Shown piece by piece: positions 25,398 through 33,600 of a DNA stretch of 34,516 bases. The DNA comes from Clostridia bacterium. Lineage in GTDB: Bacteria > Bacillota > Clostridia > Oscillospirales > CAG-272. Where the stretch lies: contig JAFUPC010000074.1 in assembly GCA_017481495.1 (NCBI GenBank), positions 1 to 34,516 of the forward strand, written 5' to 3'. Made by a program: the position numbers and the translations under genes. Positions within the stretch are counted from its first letter, which is position 1. Every line of letters begins with the position of its first letter. The notes under the pieces were generated by a model, which saw only the letters and a program-made list of their open reading frames with translations, did not search any database and was not told where the DNA came from.

Positions 25398-26293
25398 AAA
25401 CCTCCGGGATAAACATTGTCCGCGATGCAGTCAGCGATGAATTTCTGCACCGTTTCCTTATCTTCATGATATGTGACACCATACCACTTTGCCATTGTCT
25501 GGAGTACCGTGACATCGGCATCGCCCGCTTTCATCGTCTCATCGACCATGACGGGAAGCAGAAATTCATCTTTCAGCGGGTTCTTTAAGTTGTCAAAGAA
25601 CGCACACTCGCGCTTTTCGATCTCGTCAAAGAAAGACGCGGTGAAGCCCCACATATTCATGGAGACAATAGAGTCCTCGGAGACATCGGTCCAGCCGGTC
25701 TCGTCCTCGTAGAACTGGGTCTGACCGTCGTTGCGCATGATCTTCGTGCGCTCGGTGATGGAGGTCAGCATATGGTTCTCGTCCTCGGTGCAGATGCCGC
25801 GGGCGACATGACCGTTTTCGGACAGGGTGTTTTTCAGAATGAAGCCGCACATACAGTAGTGCTGCTTGCCGTCGTTTTTCGCGGTCTTTAAGAAGCCTGC
25901 GATCTTTTCATAAGAATCCCGGCCGTAGAAGTCGTCGGAATTGATGACGGCAAAGTTGTCGCCGTCGACCGCTTCCTTTGCGCAGAGCAGTGCGTGCGCG
26001 GTTCCCCACGGCTTGACACGTCCCTCGGGAACGGTGTAGCCTGCCGGAATATCATTGATATCCTGGAACGCATACCGGACTTCGATTGCGCCGCGGACAC
26101 GCTGTCCGACAGTCTCCTCAAAGATCTGGTGGTTCTCTTTTTTGATGATGAAGACCACACGGTCAAAGCCCGCGCGGATGGCATCGTAAATGGAGTAGTC
26201 GATGATGAACTCTCCGCCGGGTCCCAACGGATCGATCTGTTTGAGCCCGCCGTAGCGGCTGCCCATACCGGCTGCAAGAATGACAAGTGTCAT
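25388..26293 (-). CDS. Sugar-phosphate nucleotidyltransferase
   Basis: This 301-residue protein has the NTP-transferase fold: the signature AAGMGSRYGGLKQIDPLG (residues about 7-24) binds the nucleotide, and NSDDFYGRDSYEKI (from about 119) carries the metal Asp pair. It would join a sugar-1-phosphate to a nucleotide, releasing pyrophosphate. The partner kinase NahK is encoded right after it, with a 10-base overlap, so the likely substrate is N-acetylhexosamine-1-phosphate or a similar sugar; the nucleotide used is not clear from the sequence. The start has GAGGAAA upstream. The leader contains a strong hairpin. Confidence 0.85.
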   Translation of the reverse strand: MTLVILAAGMGSRYGGLKQIDPLGPGGEFIIDYSIYDAIRAGFDRVVFIIKKENHQIFEETVGQRVRGAIEVRYAFQDINDIPAGYTVPEGRVKPWGTAHALLCAKEAVDGDNFAVINSDDFYGRDSYEKIAGFLKTAKNDGKQHYCMCGFILKNTLSENGHVARGICTEDENHMLTSITERTKIMRNDGQTQFYEDETGWTDVSEDSIVSMNMWGFTASFFDEIEKRECAFFDNLKNPLKDEFLLPVMVDETMKAGDADVTVLQTMAKWYGVTYHEDKETVQKFIADCIADNVYPGGLWK

Positions 26294-26334
26294 GATAATT
26301 TCCTCGCTTCTGATACAAGATTCGGGTGATTTTG

Positions 26335-26356
26335 GCGCACAGTTTCCGCTGTGCGC
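26335..26356 (-). promoter_or_regulatory. Perfect hairpin in nucleotidyltransferase leader
   Basis: GCGCACAG (26335-26342) and CTGTGCGC (26349-26356) form an exact 8-base stem with a 6-base loop. It lies between the predicted promoter and the ATG, without a T run on either side, so it is more likely an RNA-stability or protein-binding element than a terminator. Confidence 0.5.
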
Positions 26357-26369
26357 ATATCTGTTTAAT

Positions 26370-26398
26370 ATTGTATCACATTTTGCGGGAAAATGGAA
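26370..26398 (-). promoter_or_regulatory. Probable promoter of nucleotidyltransferase-nahK
   Basis: On the minus strand TACAAT (26375-26370) is a good -10; the -35 position, 17 bases upstream, holds TTCCAT (26398-26393), a poor match. The site lies about 75 bases before the nucleotidyltransferase ATG and just after the spo0A end. Confidence 0.45.
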
Positions 26399-26403
26399 GA
26401 CCT

Positions 26404-26432
26404 TTTTGAAAAAATTTTATCTTTTTTCAAAA
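26404..26432 (-). terminator. AT-rich inverted repeat at spo0A end
   Basis: TTTTGAAAAAA (26404-26414) and TTTTTTCAAAA (26422-26432) are exact complements with a 7-base loop. The repeat includes the spo0A stop codon. The stem is weak and no T run follows beyond the arm itself, so termination is only possible, not certain. Confidence 0.4.
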
Positions 26433-27377
26433 GTTGGCTTTATTTTTCAGCCGGAGATTGTCGGCAATCATCGCAATGAACTCGGAATTGGTCGGTTTGC
26501 CGCGATTGTTCTGGATGGTATAGCCGAAATAGGAATTGAGAATTTCAACGTCACCTCTGTCCCATGCGACCTCAATCGCATGACGGATGGCACGCTCGAC
26601 ACGGGAGGAGGTGGTCTGGTACTGCTTTGCGACGGTCGGATACAGCATTTTCGTGATGTAATTGATGATCTCGGAATCATTGATCGCCATCAGAATGGCG
26701 GTGCGGAGATACTGATACCCCTTGATGTGTGCCGGAACGCCGATCTGGTGGATGACCTGTGTCACCTGCGTTTCCAGATCGTCCTTCGGCTTGCCGTCGT
26801 TCATACCATCGGAACGGAGCATCATCGTGCGCCCCGGAACGGACGGAACTGTCGCCGCGGTTTCCGGAGAACCGACCAGACGGTAGTCATATGCCGGATG
26901 TCCGACTTCCTTGTTCGGCGGAGTTTTCGAGTCCGCCGTCACCTCAATGGGCGCACATTCCCCGTCTGCGGGATGCGCGTTCATGCGCTGCATCTCACCT
27001 GCATTCAGCTTGTCGCCGAGCATCCGGATGCGCTCCCAGAGCATCGTATAATTGAACGGTTTTGTGACACAGTAGGATGCACCCGCCATGGAAGCCTCCG
27101 CAAACAGATTTGCCTGTCCCTCGTAGTTGATGAAAATGAACTGCGGCCGCGTCATATGAATACCGCCCATTCGTCTGACCGTCCGCACCACCTGCAGACC
27201 GTCGATCTTCGGAAGCCACGCATCGACCACAACGACATCGGGATCCAGCCGCACGATGCTCTGGATAGCATCTTCACCGTTCGCCGCTTCCTCGACCGAC
27301 TCCGCGCCGAAGCGCAGCATATTTTCTTTGAACAGCATTCTCGTTTCCGTGGAATAATCCGCAATCATGAGTTTCAT
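26427..27377 (-). CDS. spo0A: Sporulation master regulator Spo0A, diverged receiver
   Basis: A 316-residue response regulator. The C-terminal DNA-binding domain is plainly Spo0[17 protein letters not shown] (about 210-225), [19 protein letters not shown] (258-276, the recognition helix region) and [13 protein letters not shown] (294-306). The receiver keeps the phospho-acceptor D52 in VVDAWLP and K106 in VTKPF, but the acidic pair is reduced to D7-Tyr8 and the Thr/Ser switch position is Asn84 (FINYEG). A linker of about 75 residues makes the protein roughly 50 residues longer than usual. The start has GGAG about 9 bases upstream. The usual upstream neighbour spoIVB is absent. It controls entry into sporulation. 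Confidence 0.93.
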   Translation of the reverse strand: MKLMIADYSTETRMLFKENMLRFGAESVEEAANGEDAIQSIVRLDPDVVVVDAWLPKIDGLQVVRTVRRMGGIHMTRPQFIFINYEGQANLFAEASMAGASYCVTKPFNYTMLWERIRMLGDKLNAGEMQRMNAHPADGECAPIEVTADSKTPPNKEVGHPAYDYRLVGSPETAATVPSVPGRTMMLRSDGMNDGKPKDDLETQVTQVIHQIGVPAHIKGYQYLRTAILMAINDSEIINYITKMLYPTVAKQYQTTSSRVERAIRHAIEVAWDRGDVEILNSYFGYTIQNNRGKPTNSEFIAMIADNLRLKNKANF

Positions 27378-27467
27378 ATCGTTTTCTCCGCCTTTTTCGA
27401 AAAATTAACATTATCATTATCGACATCTGCCGTCCCGCGGACAGCCCGCCGTTTGTTTTCATGTAAT

Positions 27468-27496
27468 ATGATAACACAGATGGCAGAAATTGTCAA
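27468..27496 (-). promoter_or_regulatory. Sigma-A promoter of spo0A
   Basis: On the minus strand TTGACA (27496-27491), 17 bases, TATCAT (27473-27468), giving a leader of about 85 bases before the ATG at 27377. A small GTCC/GGAC hairpin (27432-27442) lies within that leader. Confidence 0.78.
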
Positions 27497-27547
27497 CGGA
27501 TATTTTTCATTTTCCCGTAAGTTTCGTAAACGATTATTTGACTTTTT

Positions 27548-27570
27548 GTCCTTTTATTCGTCAAAAGGAC
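27548..27570. promoter_or_regulatory. Inverted repeat containing a 0A-box-like site
   Basis: GTCCTTTT (27548-27555) and AAAAGGAC (27563-27570) are perfect complements. The loop holds TTCGTCA (27557-27563), which on the minus strand reads TGACGAA and fits the Spo0A box TGNCGAA. It lies about 60 bases upstream of the spo0A -35 box. Short motifs like this occur by chance fairly often in 500 bases. Confidence 0.4.
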
Positions 27571-27631
27571 GGGATTTTTCCACCTTTTTGACGTGTCTTG
27601 TCCGCCTATTCCGTCATATTGTGTCAATTTT

Positions 27632-27638
27632 TGTCGAA
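27632..27638 (+). promoter_or_regulatory. 0A-box-like site
   Basis: TGTCGAA matches the core Spo0A box exactly, within the AT-rich gap between the divergent spo0A and NusG-domain genes. With the site at 27557 it could allow Spo0A autoregulation. Apart from these sites and the two promoters, the 27378-27875 gap shows no gene. Confidence 0.4.
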
Positions 27639-27812
27639 TTTATTATATTTGTGTTCCTTTGGAAAAAGGCGTTCTGTACCGTCGCTTCCGTCTTGGCGGG
27701 ACATCCGCACATCTCCCAATGCCGAACTTTCCGAACCGGTCTGTTATATGCCGGTTTTCCTTTTCGGGAACACTTTTTTCGTGCCGTGGTCCCATCCCTC
27801 CCGCTTTTTCTC

Positions 27813-27841
27813 TTGCATATTTTCCGGTTTTATGGTATAAT
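27813..27841 (+). promoter_or_regulatory. Sigma-A promoter of the flavin/quinone-type operon
   Basis: TTGCAT (27813-27818), 17 bases, TATAAT (27836-27841). The gene begins at 27876 with AAAGGAGG upstream, giving a leader of about 28 bases. Confidence 0.78.
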
Positions 27842-27875
27842 GGATATATTACAGTCAAAAAAGGAGGCTCTGCCC

Positions 27876-28304
27876 ATGCCGCACCCGAAAGACCGGACAA
27901 AAGAATATCCCGCGCCGCTCTGCCGCGGCGACCGGGCGGTGTATCTCATTCTGCTTCTGCTCCTTGTCTCGGTTTCCGTACTGTTGTATGCAAAACCCGT
28001 TTCTGCCGCGGATGCCGCATCCGTACACATCCAAAGCGACGGTGCGGAATCCGTTTATCCATTGTCGGAAGACCGCACCGTTTCCCTTACCTCGTGCGGG
28101 TATCATCTGACCGTCACCATTGAAAACGGTTCGGTGCGCGTCACACAGTCCGACTGCCCGGACAAAAGCTGTACTGCAATGACACCGCTTCCCATGTCCG
28201 GCGGTGCGATCGTCTGCCTGCCGGCACAGGTCATCATCACCGTGGAAAGGGAGGGGGGAGATGACGATGATGAAATATCATCCGCCGACATCATCCTCGG
28301 CTGA
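27876..28304 (+). CDS. NusG-domain-II membrane-anchored protein (EetA-like)
   Basis: This 142-residue protein has one N-terminal membrane helix (about 21-39) and an external NusG-domain-II fold, with the family core DCPDKSC (C94 and C99) and GAIVCLPAQVIITV. The start is at 27876 because AAAGGAGG lies about 9 bases before it; the same frame is open upstream to 26280 but only across other genes. As I recall, the NusG-II protein of the Listeria and Lactobacillus flavin-based electron transfer locus (EetA) has this form, and it is followed there by a Gx transporter, as here. Its end overlaps the next gene by 44 bases. Confidence 0.8.
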   Translation: MPHPKDRTKEYPAPLCRGDRAVYLILLLLLVSVSVLLYAKPVSAADAASVHIQSDGAESVYPLSEDRTVSLTSCGYHLTVTIENGSVRVTQSDCPDKSCTAMTPLPMSGGAIVCLPAQVIITVEREGGDDDDEISSADIILG

Positions 28305-28839
28305 CACACGGCATCCCGCGCGCAGACTTGCCATGCGGGGACTGCTTCTGTGTCTGGCACTTGTGTTTTCCTATCTGGAAGCACAGCTGCCGCTGTCCTT
28401 TCTGCCCGTTCCCGGGATCCGGCTGGGGTTTGCGAATCTCGTTGTCACGTTCTGCGCATATGTCTGTGACCTGAAAACCGCGCTGTCGGTTTCCGTTGCC
28501 CGTGTGCTCATCACCGCACTTCTGTTCGGGAACTGGTCGGCATTCTGGTTTTCGCTGTGCGGCGCGCTGTTTGCGTTTGCACTTCTCGCACTGCTTCTGA
28601 CATTTGCCCGGAACACCGTTTCCCCGCTCGGTGTTTCCGCCGCCTGCGCCGCCGCGCACAATACCGGACAGCTCCTCGCCGCCGCGGTACTGATGAAGTC
28701 CGCCGCCGTGTTTTCGTATTATCCCGTTCTGCTGATCGCGGGGACTGTCACCGGAACGCTGACGGGAATTCTGATGATTCTGCTCCTGCGTGCGCTCCCG
28801 CCGTCTGTTCTTGTCAAAGCAAAGAAAGGAACCCCATGA
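28261..28839 (+). CDS. Gx transporter family membrane protein (EetB-like)
   Basis: A 192-residue membrane protein of the Gx / heptaprenyl-diphosphate-synthase-component-I family with about five helices. It shows the ECF-S-like signature LSFLPVPGIRLGFANLVVTF (about residues 44-63) and a following Arg in VARVLITALLFGNW. The ribosome site is the GGGAGGGGGG just before 28261; ATGs at 28267 and 28270 are also possible. Such proteins are thought to carry or anchor quinone or isoprenoid precursors, and in the electron transfer locus it is EetB. It overlaps its neighbours on both sides, at the end by ATGA with apbE. Confidence 0.83.
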   Translation: MTMMKYHPPTSSSADTRHPARRLAMRGLLLCLALVFSYLEAQLPLSFLPVPGIRLGFANLVVTFCAYVCDLKTALSVSVARVLITALLFGNWSAFWFSLCGALFAFALLALLLTFARNTVSPLGVSAACAAAHNTGQLLAAAVLMKSAAVFSYYPVLLIAGTVTGTLTGILMILLLRALPPSVLVKAKKGTP

Positions 28840-29873
28840 AACGAACTGTTTTTCTCCTGCTTTTCATATGCGCATTTACCGCATTCTTGTTGTCCGGCTG
28901 TACCGGTGCTGCCGAAACATATACCGACACTGCGTTTTTTGCAATGGATACCGTCATCACGCTGCGGCTTCCCCGGGAAACGGAGTTTCCCTGGGGTACG
29001 GAAGAAAACATTTGTTCTCTTGTGGAGGATCGTGTTGCGGTGCTGGAATCCGTTTTCTCCCGCACAAAGGCGGGCAGCGAGATTTCCCTTTTCAATCATG
29101 CCGGTGCGGGGAACATGACCCTGTCCGATGAAACCGCGGCGGTGCTGTCTGCTGCCCTCTCCGTTGCCGCGGCAACAGACGGTGCGTATGACCCGACGGT
29201 CGCCCCCCTGTCGGAATTGTGGAACATCACGGGTGCCTCTCCCGCCGTTCCCACAGACACTGCCATCCGCGACGCCCTCTCCCGGGTGGGATACGAACAG
29301 CTTTCCCTTGATGGGAATACGCTTTCCAAAACGGATGGGGACGTGATGCTCGACCTTGGCGGATGCGCAAAGGGATACGCCTGCCACGCAGCGGTGGAGC
29401 TGCTTTTGGATGCGGGTGTCTCACACGGCATCGTGTCCTTTGGCGGCAATATCGGCGTATTCGGCAAAAAAACGGACGGAACGAAGTGGAAGGTCGGTAT
29501 AAAAGATCCCGCATCCCCCGATTCCGTTGCCGGTTATCTTTCGGTGGATGCGGGGTACGTCTCCGTCTCCGGTGATTATGAGCGATATTTTGAAGAAAAC
29601 GGCATCCGGTATCACCACATCTTCAACCGGGAGACCGGATATCCCGCCGACAGCGGTGTGCGCTCGGTCGCGGTTTTTTCAACAGATGCCGTGCTTGCGG
29701 ATGCGCTCTCGACCGCCCTGTTCGTCATGGGGGCAGAGGACGGGATGGTGCTGTACGACACCGGCACCTTCTCCTTTGAAGCTGTGTGGTATCTTTCCGA
29801 TGGAACGACCGTTCTGACACAGGGCATTATACCGGACTACGAACACGTCTCGGCAAATTTTACCAAGCCTTAA
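28836..29873 (+). CDS. apbE: FAD:protein FMN transferase (ApbE), lipoprotein
   Basis: A 345-residue secreted lipoprotein (signal peptide to LLSGC, C22) that attaches FMN covalently to Thr residues of partner proteins outside the membrane. AMDTVITLRL (about 36-45), the FAD motif DLGGCAKGYA, FGGNIGVFG, and the metal/active segment IFNRETGYPADSGV followed by DAVLADALSTALFVMG are all recognised. Its start codon overlaps the Gx gene stop by four bases. Rnf complex or PplA/FmnA-type acceptors are its usual substrates; none are in the window. It ends 9 bases from the convergent sigG gene. Confidence 0.92.
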   Translation: MKRTVFLLLFICAFTAFLLSGCTGAAETYTDTAFFAMDTVITLRLPRETEFPWGTEENICSLVEDRVAVLESVFSRTKAGSEISLFNHAGAGNMTLSDETAAVLSAALSVAAATDGAYDPTVAPLSELWNITGASPAVPTDTAIRDALSRVGYEQLSLDGNTLSKTDGDVMLDLGGCAKGYACHAAVELLLDAGVSHGIVSFGGNIGVFGKKTDGTKWKVGIKDPASPDSVAGYLSVDAGYVSVSGDYERYFEENGIRYHHIFNRETGYPADSGVRSVAVFSTDAVLADALSTALFVMGAEDGMVLYDTGTFSFEAVWYLSDGTTVLTQGIIPDYEHVSANFTKP

Positions 29874-29882
29874 AGATGAAAA

Positions 29883-30665
29883 TCACATATACCGCCGCAT
29901 TCTTGCAAGCGCGCCTTTTTCCAGTCTTGACACCTGCGCCTGCGAAATGCCGATCTGTTCCGCAATTTCCATCTGCGTTTTGTTTGCAAAGAAGCGCAGA
30001 TGGATTATTTTTCGCTCCCGTTCGCCAAGGGTCTTCATGGCTTCCCGCAGAGCGATGTTTTCCAGCCACTGCTCGTCGGTGTTTTCGTTGTCGCCGAGCT
30101 GGTCCATGATGAACACGGAATCCTCGCCGTCGGAATAGACCGGTTCGTAAAGCGACACCGGCTCCACGATCGCCTCCATCGCACAGCTGACATTTTCCGG
30201 TGTTTCACCGAGTGCCTGCGCGATTTCGTCCACTGTGACCTCGCGGCCGAGTTCCTTTGTCATGCTGTCGCGGGTCTGCAATGCCCGGTAGGCAAGGTCG
30301 CGCGTTCCGCGGCTGACACGCACGGCGTTGTTGTCGCGCAGATACCGCCGGATTTCCCCGATGATCATCGGCACGGCGTAAGTGGAAAGCTGAACGCCCG
30401 CCGCCGTGTCGAAGCGGTCAATGGCTTTGATGAGCCCGATACAACCGACCTGAAACAGGTCGTCCGGATTCTCGCCGCGCCCGGAAAACCGCCCAACGAT
30501 GCTGAGCACCAGCCGCAGATTTCCGTCGATGAGTTCCTGTCTTGCCTCCCTGTCCCCGGCGGATGCCCGCCGCAGAAGCTCTTCCTTTTCCTCCTGGGTC
30601 AATGTTTTCAATCCTTGTGTGCCGATACCGCAGATGTCCACCTTGTGTTTTGCTCCGTATCGCAT
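29883..30665 (-). CDS. sigG: Forespore RNA polymerase sigma factor SigG
   Basis: A 260-residue sigma-70 factor of the sporulation group. The N-terminus (VDICGI) and region 2 (LVNGNLRLVLSI-like INGNLRLVLSIVGRF, DLFQVGCIGLIKAIDRFD, TYAVPMIIGEIRRYLRDNN) match Bacillus SigG closely, as does region 4 with TQMEIAEQIGISQAQVSRLEK. It directs late forespore transcription, including spoVA. The start has a GGGGAAC-like ribosome site. Its usual partners spoIIGA and sigE are not upstream; instead a giant cyclic-glucan synthase-like gene ends 18 bases before it. SigF is similar but its typical N-terminus differs, so SigG is preferred. Confidence 0.9.
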   Translation of the reverse strand: MRYGAKHKVDICGIGTQGLKTLTQEEKEELLRRASAGDREARQELIDGNLRLVLSIVGRFSGRGENPDDLFQVGCIGLIKAIDRFDTAAGVQLSTYAVPMIIGEIRRYLRDNNAVRVSRGTRDLAYRALQTRDSMTKELGREVTVDEIAQALGETPENVSCAMEAIVEPVSLYEPVYSDGEDSVFIMDQLGDNENTDEQWLENIALREAMKTLGERERKIIHLRFFANKTQMEIAEQIGISQAQVSRLEKGALARMRRYM

Positions 30666-30683
30666 AGTTTGTTCCCCGTTTTT

Positions 30684-33600
30684 CTATCTGTTGCCTGTAT
30701 TTGCGTTGTTATTGTCATGATTGCCGCTGTCAGAACCGTCCCCGCCGTCATTATTCCCGCCGAACACTTCATACAGAAGCCGGTAATACCACGCGGCGGA
30801 GCCGGTGTACTGGCTCCATCCGCCCTCGCCTGCACGCCCCGGGGCAAGCAGGACGTCCCCGCACAGTGCCCACGGCTCCCGTTTGTAGCGCAGGATGTCT
30901 GCCGGAGTCGCCGTGTGTGCGGCGGGACTGATACCGCGGAGAACCCGCATTCCTTTTTCCGTTTCCCCGACGGCAAACAGACCCATTGCCCCCCAGACAG
31001 CGGCGTGGGTGTACTGTCCGCCGTTTTCGCGCGTTCCGGGGATATAACCGGCAATATAGCCGGGATTGTGACCGTCCACACCGCCGACAAAGGGATGATT
31101 TTTGTCAAACGGCGGCGAGAGAAGCGCAAACAGCGACCGCTTTTCGTCATACATCTTTTCATATGCGGCATTCATCGCACGGTGTACGCGCTCTGTGTCA
31201 AACGGTTTTGCGCCGTTTTTCAGCCGGACACACCGGTTGAGCATTGCGGCAAACGCCTGCGGCAGAATGTCGATTTCCGCACACGGATCTCCGGGATTGC
31301 CCATCGGTGTGCCATCGTCGTACCATGCGCGGCGGTACCAGTGACCGTTCCACGCCTCCTCCTCGACCGCCCGCGCCATACGGGCGATCTCTGCTTCATA
31401 ACGTCTGATCCCGTCCTCGTCGCCGCGCGCACGGCAGACGGGCAGAAATGCCCCCAGAACCAGCATCCGGAACATCCCGCAGAACACGCTTTCGCCGCTC
31501 CCTTGACTCCCGACCCGGTTCATGCCGTCGTTCCAGTCACCGATGCCCATGAGGGGAAATCCGTGCGCGCCCTCGCCGACCGCAAAGCTGTGTTCAATGG
31601 CGCGAATGCAGTGCATATAGAGATCTTCTTTCAGATCGGAAAACAAGGGAGCTTCGTACCGTTCGCTCTCGTCCTCCGCCAGCGGCGGACTTTCGAGATA
31701 CCGCACCTCGCGGTCGAGAACCGTGTGGTCTCCCGTCAGGGTAAGATACCGTGCGGTCGCCAGCGGCAGCCACAGATAATCGTCCGAGCAGCGGGAACGG
31801 ATGCCGCGGTGGGATTTTGCGCGGTCGGACAGCGGAAGCGGGTGCCACCAGTGCTGAACGTCTCCCGCCGTGTACTGGTGCGCCGCACAACGAAAAATCT
31901 GCGCCCGGAGCAGTTCCGGTGCAAAGATCGCCGCCGCCATTGCATCCTGCAGCTGGTCGCGGAAACCGTATGCGCCGCCCGGCTGATAGAATCCGCACCG
32001 TCCCCACATCCGCACATACACAATCTGATGCGGAAGCCACGTTTGCGCGAGTGCATCCAGCGACGGCACACCGATCACAATCACAGGCGGCTTCAAGCGC
32101 TTCGGCGGCACAAGAAGATTTCCAGCAAGAGACCTGCCTGCGGGAATGGCTCTCTGCCCCCGGCGGACAATTTCCAGAACGGCATCCGCCGCCCGTCCTT
32201 CGCCCGGGGGAACGGTTAGGGCTCCGGCGGCGAAGAGCGCGCTGTTCCCGGCAGCTGCCGCATCAGATGCCATCCCGCCGACCGGGTCATAGCATCCCTC
32301 AACGGACAGCCGCGCACGGTAGTCGTGACAGGCGTCATTGGCAGCGGAAAACGCCGTCATCGCGCCCTCCCCTCTCTCAAACGACCACCGAATCACGTCC
32401 CCCTCCTCCCGCTGTGCGCCGAGCAGGATCTCCGCCTGATACCGCAGAACGCAGGTGAGAGGCATTTTACCGTCGTTCTGTAAAAATACCCGCATCCGCT
32501 TGCGCCGTCTCCGGTCGGGAATGGAAACACTGACCCGGAACGACAATGGCACACCGTGCACCCCGTGCACCCCGTGCACACCGTCAAGAATCCCCAGATA
32601 ATGCACCTCGTCGGGCGTGATGACCACGGTCTTTGATGTGCGGCAGAGGTCGTAGTACGCCGTTTCTTCTCCAATGCGCAGAAGAAGCTGTTCCCCGCAC
32701 CGTTCCGACAGAACATCCCCGAACCACGGTGTCACGCGGCACTCTCTGGCATTCGTGAAAAACGTAAACCCGAGCGTGTCAAGCGACACAAGCGTTCCCA
32801 TCACGCTGTTTGACAGCATATACGTCCACGGGGACGGCTGAATGCCCTTTTCGATGACGATCTGTCCCGCATCCATCCGGTACGAGACGACGGCGTTCGG
32901 ACTTTTTACCGGACAGATCACGACCGGTGCCGTATTGTTTTCTGCCGGGGCAGAATGTTCCCCGTCCAGCACACAGACCGCGGACGCAAGGATTCCGTCT
33001 GCCTGTGCATCGGCGTGGGAGAGAATGAAAATGCCGTGTCCGGAAAAGAAACCGAGTCCCGCCGCACCGATGCACCGCGTGACAAGCGCGGACACCGGAT
33101 GTCCGTAATGGTCTGTTTCCGAAACCGTGATGACAAGGTCGAGCGCGATGCCGGAAATCAGAAGATATTTCCATGCGTTCAAGACCTCCGTCAGACGGTG
33201 TTCCAGTGCTGTACTCTCTTTTTCGTTTGCCGTGACAGCGGCAATCGGTTTGTCACCCGAAATGCCATGCTTCCAGAAGCGTTCCCGCCCGCGCCCGGTG
33301 ATGGGGACGTCAAGCGTTTCCGCCTCATAGAAATGCGTTCCATGATTTTCTCTTATGGCGGCAAGCAGAGCGGAGACCGTTTCGTTCATCGGGGTGATAC
33401 CGCCCGAGAGCATCCGGTGTTCCGCGCGCAGATGTGCCATCCGTCCGGCATCGTGGGCATCGGCGGGAACGGACACCGCACCCGTCTCCTGTCTTCGCAC
33501 CTGCAGATGAAGCACCGCCCGCCCGTTTGTTTCCCCGCGTACAAACACCACTGGAACGACGGCAGAGGTACGCGGCGAAGCCGATTTTCCGCTGACCGCA

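Noticed and set aside
27734..27760. AACCGG/CCGGTT hairpin as a terminator
   Set aside because: The stem is only six or seven pairs, the loop is long, and no gene ends upstream on that strand.
26280..27875. Plus-strand frame upstream of the NusG-II gene
   Set aside because: It runs antisense through spo0A and the promoter gap; the real start has AAAGGAGG at 27876.
30000..32219. Long plus-strand open frame opposite sigG and the glucan synthase-like gene
   Set aside because: Runs across two real genes and an intergenic gap, with no recognisable domain or start signal.
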